A stretch of 64,000 bases of DNA from Pseudanabaena frigida. GTDB lineage: Bacteria; Cyanobacteriota; Cyanobacteriia; Pseudanabaenales; Pseudanabaenaceae. The notes under the pieces were generated by a model. It was not told the DNA's origin and searched no databases. It saw only the letters and a program-made list of their open reading frames with translations. Positions 45,314 through 53,181 of this stretch are shown piece after piece. Every line of letters starts with the position of its first letter. Position 1 is the stretch's first letter. The stretch is from the NCBI GenBank assembly GCA_003242085.1, contig QBML01000007.1, forward strand, positions 62,001-126,000, in the 5' to 3' direction. Made by a program: the position numbers and the translations under genes.

Positions 45314-45685
45314 CTATGCCGAGGTACTTAATAGCTCTTTGACAGTATCAATTAAATCTTCTGGAGGAAAAGGCTTGCTAATGTAGGCATTTGCCCCTTG
45401 TCTACAGCCCCAATAGCGATCTACTTTTGTAGACTTAGTGGAACACAGCACAATATTGATATTCCAAGTTTCAGGGTTATCTCTAAGCTTGCGGCAAAGC
45501 TCATAGCCATTCATCCCAGGCATAATAATATCCAAAACAACCAAATCAGGTTGAATTGATTTCACTTTAGCGATCGCTTCTAGACCATTCTTTGCAGTAG
45601 AAACCTGAAAATGATTACTTTCTAGTAAATTTGCAATCATTTCTCTCTGCGTCTTACTATCTTCTACAACTAAAATCTTAGACAT
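45314..45685 (-). CDS. Single-domain response regulator (CheY/PilH-like)
   Basis: The 123-residue receiver has the acidic pocket ILVVEDSKT, the phosphoacceptor Asp in LVVLDIIMPGMNG, and the Lys in YISKPFPPEDL. Its VLCSTKSTKVDRYWGCRQGA segment resembles PilH/PixH-type regulators acting in cyanobacterial phototaxis and pilus control. No output domain. It is divergently transcribed from the NarL-type gene at 45873. Confidence 0.87.
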   Translation of the reverse strand: MSKILVVEDSKTQREMIANLLESNHFQVSTAKNGLEAIAKVKSIQPDLVVLDIIMPGMNGYELCRKLRDNPETWNINIVLCSTKSTKVDRYWGCRQGANAYISKPFPPEDLIDTVKELLSTSA

Positions 45686-45872
45686 ATTAAGTAAAACTCC
45701 CTTTGCGATATATCAATCCTATAGTTGAGAAAGAGAAATCACATGAAGAGTAAGTCCTGAATTTGAATGGGACTTTAGTCCTATGCTTAATTAGGACTAT
45801 GGCTACTTGATTCGCCATCAATTAAAAGCTAATCTTGGCTTAGCGATCGCCGTACACTCAATAGGTGACACC

Positions 45873-46514
45873 ATGAAAATCCGCATATTACTTGTTGACG
45901 ATCATTCCTTTATTCGTCGTGCTCTAAAAATTTCGCTCGGCGATGAACCTTCGTTAGAGATTGTAGGAGAAGCTGAAAATGGTCAAATAGCGATCGCTCA
46001 AGTAGAAAGTCTCAAGCCCGATGTTGCCCTAATGGATATTCAAATGCCATTTATGGATGGAGTAGAAGCTACAAAACAGATTTGCGATCGCTTCCCAGAG
46101 ACCAAAGTACTAATTCTCACCGTCGATGAAACAGAAGAGTATATATCTCAAGCTCTGAAATATGGAGCATCAGGCTATATTTTAAAAAATACACCACCTG
46201 AAGAATTATCGTTTGCAATTCAGGCAGTATATCGAGGCTATATGCATTTAGATTTGAACTTAGGTAGAAAAGTAATTGCAAGAATCCCCGAAACTTCAGA
46301 ATTATCTTCAACTGACTGGGATAAACTTACGCCGAGAGAGCAACAAATAGTAAGATTAATCGCTACAGGTGCGAATAATGAGGAAATTGCGAATCAACTA
46401 TACATCTCACCTAGAACCGTAAAAAATCATATTACAAATATTTTGAGTCAACTAAATTTGCGAAATAGGACTCAGGTTGCGATTTTAGTTAACTCAATTT
46501 TGAACTATTCATAG
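45873..46514 (+). CDS. NarL/LuxR-type response regulator
   Basis: The 213-residue protein has a receiver (ILLVDDHSFIRRAL, VALMDIQMPFMDG, Lys in YILKNTPPEEL) and a C-terminal LuxR helix-turn-helix (LTPREQQIVRLIATGANNEEIA and LYISPRTVKNHITNILSQL). It should bind DNA when phosphorylated. ATG 45873 is chosen because AGGTGA lies nearby and the receiver begins at once; an upstream in-frame start gives an unlike leader. Its kinase is not in the window. Confidence 0.92.
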   Translation: MKIRILLVDDHSFIRRALKISLGDEPSLEIVGEAENGQIAIAQVESLKPDVALMDIQMPFMDGVEATKQICDRFPETKVLILTVDETEEYISQALKYGASGYILKNTPPEELSFAIQAVYRGYMHLDLNLGRKVIARIPETSELSSTDWDKLTPREQQIVRLIATGANNEEIANQLYISPRTVKNHITNILSQLNLRNRTQVAILVNSILNYS

Positions 46515-46568
46515 CAAAAAATTAGATCTAATAGTCTAATAGTAGCTTATCTGCATGAGAGTTTAGAC

Positions 46569-47303
46569 TCAAAGCTTACTGGGCAAAGCAGAATCAATCA
46601 CCTTAATTCCACCAGATTGAATTGCATCGAAGACAGATCGAATTTGATGTAATTCCTGATCGCTCAAGCCAGAGTTCTCAAATAGAGTATTAAAAATTGC
46701 TTTACTGAAGTATAAATAACTTTTCCGATTAATTATCCCTGTCTGCATAATTCTATGCACAACCTCATCGAGAGTAAGCGAACTAGTTGAAGTACCGCGA
46801 GTAGTATCTTCTGGCAGGTTAAATGACGTATTCTGAATTCCTGATTTGCCAGCATTAACAGATGGATAAGTTGGCAATACCGAGGTTTTCGGATAAGGAT
46901 CGGTCGGAGTAGTTATAGATATATTTCTGTTAGGCAAACATCGGTTAACTGCTGCTTTTAACATATCGGGATCGAACGGCTTGGTCAGATAGTCATCTGC
47001 TCCAATCTCCATACATTTCATAACACTATCCATCTCTTCGATCGCCGAAATCATGATTACGGGGATACTGCGAAATCTCGGATCTTTTTTGAGATATTTT
47101 AGAACCGCATATCCATCAATCTTAGGCATCATGATGTCTAATAGAATCAAGTCATAGAGATTTGCCTGAACCATTGATAAAGCTTCCTCCCCATCGACTG
47201 CCATCGACAAATTAAAATCTTTTCTACGCAATCGCCGAACCAGCATATCCCGATTTATTTCGTTGTCATCAACAATTAATACATGAAAGTCCTGAATTCC
47301 CAT
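46569..47303 (-). CDS. Response regulator with unknown C-terminal domain
   Basis: The 244-residue protein has an N-terminal receiver (VLIVDDNEINRDMLVRRL, LILLDIMMPKIDG, DDYLTKPFDPDML), a Pro/Ser/Thr-rich linker (~130-175) and a ~65-residue helical C-terminal domain (LDEVVHRIMQTGIINRKSYLYFSKAIF ... given in part) that is not recognised. It is third in a row of three co-directional receivers; its gene starts 39 bases after the GGDEF gene. Confidence 0.8.
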   Translation of the reverse strand: MGIQDFHVLIVDDNEINRDMLVRRLRRKDFNLSMAVDGEEALSMVQANLYDLILLDIMMPKIDGYAVLKYLKKDPRFRSIPVIMISAIEEMDSVMKCMEIGADDYLTKPFDPDMLKAAVNRCLPNRNISITTPTDPYPKTSVLPTYPSVNAGKSGIQNTSFNLPEDTTRGTSTSSLTLDEVVHRIMQTGIINRKSYLYFSKAIFNTLFENSGLSDQELHQIRSVFDAIQSGGIKVIDSALPSKL

Positions 47304-47342
47304 AATTTAATTACTCATTAATTATCCGTTACTGTCTTTGTT

Positions 47343-48356
47343 TCACGTCTCTTGGTTAGACCATACTTTAACGCAGTTTCGACCCTCGCGTTTTGCTTGA
47401 TAAAGAGCTAGATCGGCTTCTTTAATCAACTGCTGCGCAACTGCAACTTCTTTGTAAGGAGTGATAGTTGATATGCCTAAACTAGCTGTGACATTAGTAC
47501 TTATCTGTGAAGATATATGACTAATATTTAGACTTTCTATTTCAAAACGAATTTTTTCGGCACAGAAAGCTGCACCTGAATTATCAGTATCTGGTAAAAT
47601 TACTGCAAATTCTTCGCCTCCATATCTTGCGATCGTATCTCGTGGTCTCTGTATAACCCGCGAAGCTGCGGTTGCGACTTGACATAGACAGTCGTCCCCC
47701 GCAAGATGTCCATAGGTATCATTATATTTCTTAAAATAGTCAATATCAAAAAGGATTAGTGATAAGCATTGCTTTTCTCTTTTGGCGGAATTCCACTCTC
47801 TCTCTAAAACTGTATCAAAATAACGGCGGTTCGCAATGCCTGTCAATCCATCGCGATGAGATAATGCCTCTAACTCATTTTTGACAATTTCTAATTCGTA
47901 ATATGCCATTGCTAGCTCTTTATAGGCAGCTTCGAGCTTTTGCTTATTTAAAACTTCGCGATCGTGTAGAATTTTTTTGTCAAGACAAGCGCTAACTCGC
48001 GCTTTGAGAAGTACGCGATCGTAAGGCTTAATCAAATAGTCTTCGGCTCCTTTTTGAATGCAGGAAAGCATCATCTCTTTCTCATCTAATGCTGAAATAA
48101 TAATTACGGGAATACCGCGCCATTCTAGATTTGCTTTAAGAATCTCCAACATCTCTAATCCATTCATTACTGGCATCATCATATCCAGCAGTATCAAGTC
48201 TATGGGCTGTAAAGAAACTATTTCTAGCCCTCTTTTTCCACTATCTGCAAGAGTGATACTTGTATATCCTAAATTTCTTAAATGTCGATAAAGAATCTCG
48301 CGATTCATTTGATCGTCGTCAATAATCAATAAATTAGACTTATTAGGTTCTTGCAT
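47343..48356 (-). CDS. Response regulator with GGDEF domain (PleD-like)
   Basis: The 337-residue protein joins a receiver (LLIIDDDQMNREILYRHL, LILLDMMMPVMNG, DYLIKPYDRVLLK), a coiled-coil linker (~125-165) and a GGDEF domain with LTGIANRRYFD, LILFDIDYFKKYNDTYGH and an intact IARYGGEEFAVILPD. It should make cyclic di-GMP on phosphorylation. An extended gap between receiver and GGDEF lets the coiled coil transmit dimerisation. Its start overlaps the end of the preceding receiver gene by 14 bases. Confidence 0.92.
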   Translation of the reverse strand: MQEPNKSNLLIIDDDQMNREILYRHLRNLGYTSITLADSGKRGLEIVSLQPIDLILLDMMMPVMNGLEMLEILKANLEWRGIPVIIISALDEKEMMLSCIQKGAEDYLIKPYDRVLLKARVSACLDKKILHDREVLNKQKLEAAYKELAMAYYELEIVKNELEALSHRDGLTGIANRRYFDTVLEREWNSAKREKQCLSLILFDIDYFKKYNDTYGHLAGDDCLCQVATAASRVIQRPRDTIARYGGEEFAVILPDTDNSGAAFCAEKIRFEIESLNISHISSQISTNVTASLGISTITPYKEVAVAQQLIKEADLALYQAKREGRNCVKVWSNQET

Positions 48357-48720
48357 ATTTTTCTAACAACTTCTCTATTTTCCCCAAGAGTCTCACGAAT
48401 TCAATAGGTTTGGTGTCGTAATCATCACAGCCAGCTTCCATGCCTTTTTCGCGATCGCCAACCATTGCATGAGCCGAACAACCAATAATCGGAATATTTT
48501 TCGTTGCCGCTATTTGCTTCAACCGTTTTGTTGCTTCCCACCCGTCTAAAATCGGTAGACTCATATCCATTACGATCAAATCTGGCAGGTTAGATTCAGC
48601 AGTTGCTACCCCCGCAGCGCCATCAACTGCAACTAAAACCTCAAATCCCTTGCGAACCAATCTTCGAGATAGCATATCGCGATTCATTTCATTATCTTCG
48701 ACAAGTAGAATTTTTGGCAT
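48343..48720 (-). CDS. Single-domain response regulator
   Basis: The 125-residue receiver has ILLVEDNEMNRDMLSRRL, phosphoacceptor Asp in LIVMDMSLPILDGWEATK and Lys in YDTKPIEFVRLL. The DNEMNRDMLSRRL start resembles receivers of hybrid kinases, so it may act in a phosphorelay with the two downstream regulators. It heads a three-gene operon and overlaps the next gene. Confidence 0.9.
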   Translation of the reverse strand: MPKILLVEDNEMNRDMLSRRLVRKGFEVLVAVDGAAGVATAESNLPDLIVMDMSLPILDGWEATKRLKQIAATKNIPIIGCSAHAMVGDREKGMEAGCDDYDTKPIEFVRLLGKIEKLLEKYART

Positions 48721-49078
48721 ATCATTTTAGGCTTTTCCCCAGCTATATTTTTCAATATATTTTCTCAGTAAGATCTTTACTGACTACTCTTAATTCCTCA
48801 TCGTTAGTATATACATTATAGTTTTTATTGCTCGTCTCCACATAATTTTTAAAAGCACATAATTACAAGACTTTATCAGTTGAGTAAATCAATATAGCAG
48901 TCAAATATTACTAAATAAGGGGCTTAAGCCCCTTATTTAGTAATATTTACGTTCCATGAGCTCTATATGCATAGCTATAGCCAAGTAAGTTAAGACCCAA
49001 ATAACGAAATAGGATACCCACTGGATGTAAGTGATTGCGATATTTTTATCTAAATCATCATAAAGCCGATATTTTCAC
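48721..49078. other. 358-base gene-free stretch with a perfect palindrome
   Basis: The only strong feature is the 46-base palindrome at 48903-48948. It also holds the promoter of the response regulator operon, reading to the left, near 48721-48850. No genes or RNAs were recognised. Confidence 0.5.
48903..48948. repeat. Perfect 46-bp palindrome without loop
   Basis: The 23 bases 48903-48925 are followed immediately by their exact reverse complement (48926-48948), centre GGGGCTT-AAGCCCC. The flank GCAGTC resembles the TATAGCAG ends of other repeats. Both flanking genes point left: it lies upstream of the regulator operon and downstream of nothing convergent. Confidence 0.9.
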
Positions 49079-49127
49079 AAATAAGTAATTAAAAGGCTCA
49101 TCGTATGAGCCTTTTAATTACTTATTT
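49079..49127. terminator. 22-bp terminator hairpin after guaB3
   Basis: Arms 49079-49100 and 49106-49127 are perfectly complementary with a five-base loop (TCGTA). The left side ends with A-tracts (T on the minus strand), a good terminator for the minus-strand guaB3 gene, whose stop it overlaps. Confidence 0.85.
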
Positions 49128-50285
49128 ACCCATACCAAGTTGCTGTGCTTTTTGGTAAACCTTACCCTCAGTTAACAGGGATGGAGCGATTACCACTTCA
49201 ACCTGCTGCATTTCTCGGATATTCGCAGCGCCTAGAGTTCCCATACTGGTTTTAAGAGCACCCAGTAAATTATGAGTACCATCATCAAGTCCAGCAGGAC
49301 CGCGCAAAATCTGTTCTAGTGAGCCTGTTGTGCCAACCCGAATTCTTGTGCCGCGTGGCAATACTGGACTGGGAGTTGCCATACCCCAGTGGAATCCGCG
49401 ACCTGGAGCTTCTTTTGCCCTTGCAAATGGAGAGCCAATCATGACGGCATCAGCCCCACAAGCAATTGATTTACAGATATCGCCACCAGTAATTAATCCC
49501 CCATCAGCAATTATGGGCACGTATTTGCCAGTTTCTTTAAAGAAGTCTTCACGGGCAGCAGCACAGTCAGCAACGGCTGTTGCTTGGGGAATACCTACTC
49601 CTAGTACACCTCTGGATGTACATGCCGCTCCGGGACCAATGCCGACTAGTACACCAGCTGCACCAGCTCTTAAAAGTTCTAGAGTGACATCATAGGTGAC
49701 ACAGTTACCCATGAGGACGGGGATAGGCATGTCTTGACAGAATTTGGCAAGATCTAGAGAAACTAGTCCTTCGGCAGCAACGTGAGTAGTAGAAACCACG
49801 GTGGATTGCAAGAAAAACAGATCGCAGCCTGCTTCAGCAGCAATTAGACCGTATTTAAAGGCATTGACGGGAATACTGCTAGCACAGGCAATCCCGCCTT
49901 TTTCTTTGATTTCACGAATACGTTTTTGGATGAGTTCGGGTTTGACGGGTTCAGAATATAGTTCTTGCATAAGCGAGACAAATTCAGTAACACCTACGGA
50001 TGCAATTTTTTCTAAGATCGGGGTGGGATCTTCATAACGGGTTTGAATACCATCAAGGTTGATTACACCTAAGGCTCCCAGCTCAGAAATTTTTACTGCC
50101 ATATCCACATCAACAACGCCATCCATAGCGCTAGCGATAATTGGAATTTCGCGTCGAATTCCCCCAACTTCCCAAAATGTATCGGCAACGTTGGGATCGA
50201 GGGTTCTGCCCCCAGGTACTAATGCAATTTCGTCGATGCCATAGGCTCTGCGTGCAGTTTTACCGCGCCCAATTTGAATGTCCAC
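49122..50285 (-). CDS. guaB3: GuaB3 family IMP dehydrogenase-like protein
   Basis: The 387-residue TIM-barrel protein has the IMPDH/GMPR core: MDGVVDVDMAVKI, the active-site loop GPGAACTSRGVLGVG with the catalytic Cys, and the phosphate-binding IIADGGLITGGDICKSI. The CBS pair of ordinary GuaB is absent, and the N terminus MDIQIGRGKTARRAYG is typical of GuaB3. Family members in cyanobacteria have been reported to oxidise IMP to XMP; the physiological role beside GuaB is still discussed. No purine gene adjoins it. Confidence 0.9.
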   Translation of the reverse strand: MDIQIGRGKTARRAYGIDEIALVPGGRTLDPNVADTFWEVGGIRREIPIIASAMDGVVDVDMAVKISELGALGVINLDGIQTRYEDPTPILEKIASVGVTEFVSLMQELYSEPVKPELIQKRIREIKEKGGIACASSIPVNAFKYGLIAAEAGCDLFFLQSTVVSTTHVAAEGLVSLDLAKFCQDMPIPVLMGNCVTYDVTLELLRAGAAGVLVGIGPGAACTSRGVLGVGIPQATAVADCAAAREDFFKETGKYVPIIADGGLITGGDICKSIACGADAVMIGSPFARAKEAPGRGFHWGMATPSPVLPRGTRIRVGTTGSLEQILRGPAGLDDGTHNLLGALKTSMGTLGAANIREMQQVEVVIAPSLLTEGKVYQKAQQLGMGK

Positions 50286-50588
50286 TGTTTGTTGTACTCT
50301 CTAGAATTTATAGTTGCTAAGTTTTACGTAGAAATCTTCCATTAAAGATTTACGCTGAGGGTTGATATTTTAAGCAGCGATCGCTTGATGCTTGCAGCTT
50401 TAGGTTTGATGAGGTTGCAAAAAATCTTAATGATTTCTTAAGGTATTTTTGCCTATTAATTAATGATATAGCAATCACAAGTAAAGTTAAGGTGCGAAAT
50501 CCAAAAAGTAGAGTCAGGGTTTTGTACTACCTTTAATTTTGAAGTTTTAATTGCATTGATTGAATGTTGTTTTCTAGGAGGCAAGTTT
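50286..50588. other. Divergent promoter region between guaB3 and livM
   Basis: A 303-base A/T-rich gap between divergent genes; no gene, RNA or strong hairpin was recognised. The end carries the strong ribosome binding site AGGAGG (50576-50581) that sets the livM start. Confidence 0.5.
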
Positions 50589-51545
50589 TTGGCTGAATTT
50601 TTGAACACCTATGGTTTTTTGCTTGTATCGGCAATTTTTGGTGCAACTCTTGGGATATCCGTCTACTTGCCACTAATGGCTGGACAGTTATCATTAGCCA
50701 CACCAGGATTTTATGCCTTAGGTGGATATATTGCCGCGATCGCCTCTACCAAGATCTTAGTCTCGACTACAGGAATATTGCCAGTCTGGTGGGTTTTGCT
50801 GGAAATGTTGGCGGCGGGTATCGTGTCTGGTTTATTAGCCATAATTTTAGGAATTCCCGTATTACGCTTGCGGGGGATTTATTTGGCGATCGCCACAATT
50901 GCCTTTGTCGAAATCCTCAGGGTAGTTGCTCTGAATCTTGATATTACTGGCGGCGCGATCGGTATTTTTGGCATTCCTCAACCGTTTCAGTCGCCCTTAG
51001 AATATCTCTGGATTGCTCTACCATTATTAGTTTTGAGCATGGTATTTATGTATCGGTTGGAAAAAATTCGGGTTGGACGAGCCTTAATAGCCATTCGCGA
51101 AGATGAGCTGGCAGCAGATTCGATGGGGATCAATCCCACTTATTACAAAGTTTTAGCCTTTACTTTGGCGGCGATTTTAGCGGGTGTGGTTGGGGCAGTA
51201 AGCGCTCACTTCCTGAATACATGGAATGCGCGTCAAGGAACTTTTGATGCCAGTATTATCTTCTTAGCTTTTGTCCTCATTGGTGGCTCCCGCACATTTT
51301 GGGGCCCCGTAGTCGGTGGAATTGTCTTAACAGCTTTACCAGAAGCTTTGCGTGGTGTCTCTAGTGTCAGTGGTGTGCCCATGTGGTTAGGACAGTTTCT
51401 CAAGGATGGACGCTTAATTATTTTTGGGGTACTAATTGTAATTGGAACAATTTTTTATCCTAAAGGAATCATTACTCCAGAATTTTTAGGTTGGTGCAAA
51501 CAGAAAACCCAAAAATTGCTATCCAAAAATAAACAAGGAGCATAA
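50589..51545 (+). CDS. livM: Branched-chain amino acid ABC permease LivM
   Basis: The ~318-residue protein has about nine membrane helices and the LivM-type pattern: QLSLATPGFYALGGYIAAI, GIPVLRLRGIYLAIATIAFVEI, and the cytoplasmic EAA-like GRALIAIREDELAADSMGIN loop that contacts the ATPases. It is one of two permease subunits of a neutral/branched-chain amino acid importer (Nat-type in cyanobacteria). TTG 50589 is preferred since AGGAGG stands seven bases upstream; the TTG at 50556 lies before that site. livG follows after an unrelated gene; livH and the binding protein are elsewhere. Confidence 0.9.
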   Translation: MAEFLNTYGFLLVSAIFGATLGISVYLPLMAGQLSLATPGFYALGGYIAAIASTKILVSTTGILPVWWVLLEMLAAGIVSGLLAIILGIPVLRLRGIYLAIATIAFVEILRVVALNLDITGGAIGIFGIPQPFQSPLEYLWIALPLLVLSMVFMYRLEKIRVGRALIAIREDELAADSMGINPTYYKVLAFTLAAILAGVVGAVSAHFLNTWNARQGTFDASIIFLAFVLIGGSRTFWGPVVGGIVLTALPEALRGVSSVSGVPMWLGQFLKDGRLIIFGVLIVIGTIFYPKGIITPEFLGWCKQKTQKLLSKNKQGA

Positions 51546-51583
51546 GCCCTTTATCTCCACTGTCTCTCTAAGTATGAGTCGAT

Positions 51584-52234
51584 ATGTCACAAGAGAAAGT
51601 TAAGCGCCGATCGCTGCAAATTTTAGGTTCTTTGGCATTGCTTGCAAGTTTGCTGGGAGTCTACACGATCGCCAATCCTGAAATTTTTAACCATTTGTCC
51701 TGTTTTACAGATTGTGATGCGAGAGCAGCTAGCGATTTGCTCAACAAAGATAAGGCGATCGCTTCTTTAATCGATCTTAAAAAACTCGATAAAAAGGCGA
51801 TCGCGATCGTGCTGGAAAAATCAAAATATCGCCTAACTATTTATTATCAAAAAAAGCCAATTAAAGCTTATGCGATCGTTTTAGGTGGAAATCCCAAGGA
51901 TGATAAGTTACGCCAAGGAGATAAACGCACTCCAGAAGGCATGTTTCACGTACAAGATCTTTACTATCATTCGGAGTGGTCAAAGTTCATTTTGTTAGAC
52001 TATCCCACTCAAGATTCTTGGAGTAAGTTCTCACAGGCTAAGGCAAGAGGCGAGGTGAAAGCTTACGATGGTATTGGCGGTGAGATTGGCATTCATGGCG
52101 TTGAGAAAGGACAAGATTGGCTAATCGATCGCAAAATTAATTGGACTTTGGGCTGTATATCGCTCAAAAATAAAGATGTCGATGAAATTTACCCACTGTT
52201 ACAACGTGGAGCAACTATTGAAATTTTACATTAA
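51584..52234 (+). CDS. L,D-transpeptidase (YkuD)
   Basis: The 216-residue protein has an N-terminal membrane anchor (LQILGSLALLASLLGVYTIA) and a YkuD domain with IVLEKSKYRLTIYYQ, GDKRTPEGMFHV, the catalytic region GEIGIHGVEKG and WTLGCISLKNKDVDEIY (His ... Ser/Thr-x-Gly-Cys, Cys at about residue 191). The domain cross-links peptidoglycan stem peptides or links proteins to them. It lies between livM and livG, 38 and 99 bases away, as an apparent passenger in the transporter operon. Confidence 0.88.
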   Translation: MSQEKVKRRSLQILGSLALLASLLGVYTIANPEIFNHLSCFTDCDARAASDLLNKDKAIASLIDLKKLDKKAIAIVLEKSKYRLTIYYQKKPIKAYAIVLGGNPKDDKLRQGDKRTPEGMFHVQDLYYHSEWSKFILLDYPTQDSWSKFSQAKARGEVKAYDGIGGEIGIHGVEKGQDWLIDRKINWTLGCISLKNKDVDEIYPLLQRGATIEILH

Positions 52235-52333
52235 ACCGCAGAAGATAAAGTCGGTAATAGGGCTTTGACTTCGCTTAGCTAACTTAACTTCCAAATTCAC
52301 AAAGTACTTGTAAAGAGAAACATTAAAATTGCT

Positions 52334-53113
52334 ATGGATATCACTACCAAATCAACTCTAGCCATTCAACAAGTAACACGACGCTTTGGGGGCTTAGTAG
52401 CGGTGAATGAGGTATCCTTTGATGTGCAGGAAAATGAAATTTTTGGCGTGATTGGGCCCAATGGAGCGGGTAAAACAACGCTGTTTAATACGATCACAGG
52501 ATTAATTGCGCCTAGTAGTGGCAAGGTTCTCTATGATGGGCAAGAAATCACTAATCGCCGCCCCCATCAGATTGCGAAGTTTGGAATTGCGCGAACATTT
52601 CAGAACATCCGTTTATTTGGAGAACTTTCGGCGTTGGAAAATGTGGCGATCGCAAGGCACCTTCGCACTACTACAGGGATTTGGAATGGAGTTTTAGGAC
52701 TTCCACCAACGCCAAAAGAAGAAAAACAAACCTACGATCGCGCTTTAGAATTATTGGAACTAGTGGGACTGAGCGATCGCACTGATGTTAAAGCCAAGAA
52801 CTTCTCCTATGGCGATCAACGTCGTCTGGAGATTGCTCGCGCCCTCGCGCTGCAACCAAAATTATTACTTTTAGACGAACCCGCCGCAGGAATGAATCCT
52901 AATGAAAAAGGACAATTAAGTGATTTTATTCGCAGTTTGCGCGATCGCTTCAACTTGACGATATTACTAATCGAGCATCATGTTCCGTTAGTAATGGGAC
53001 TATGCGATCGCATTGCGGTTTTAGATTTTGGGCAATTAATTGCGATCGGAAAACCTGAAATCGTAAAAAGCGATCAGGCAGTAATTGAAGCTTATCTAGG
53101 AGATGAGGGTTAA
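52334..53113 (+). CDS. livG: Branched-chain amino acid ABC ATPase LivG
   Basis: The 259-residue ATPase has Walker A GPNGAGKTTLFN, Q-loop ARTFQNIRLFGELSALEN, signature FSYGDQRRLEIARALA, Walker B LLLLDEPAAGMNP and switch His IEHHVPLVMGLCDRI. The NirLF/G-type ARTFQNIRLF segment identifies LivG. It should pair with LivF (59389) to power LivM/LivH. It is followed by a gene-poor 68 bases and then an unrelated TPR gene. Confidence 0.92.
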   Translation: MDITTKSTLAIQQVTRRFGGLVAVNEVSFDVQENEIFGVIGPNGAGKTTLFNTITGLIAPSSGKVLYDGQEITNRRPHQIAKFGIARTFQNIRLFGELSALENVAIARHLRTTTGIWNGVLGLPPTPKEEKQTYDRALELLELVGLSDRTDVKAKNFSYGDQRRLEIARALALQPKLLLLDEPAAGMNPNEKGQLSDFIRSLRDRFNLTILLIEHHVPLVMGLCDRIAVLDFGQLIAIGKPEIVKSDQAVIEAYLGDEG

Positions 53114-53181
53114 AGTTTATTAACAACAAAAATTGTTAAAAAGGGTAAAATTCTGACAGGGAAATCTAAGAGTATTCAAGG

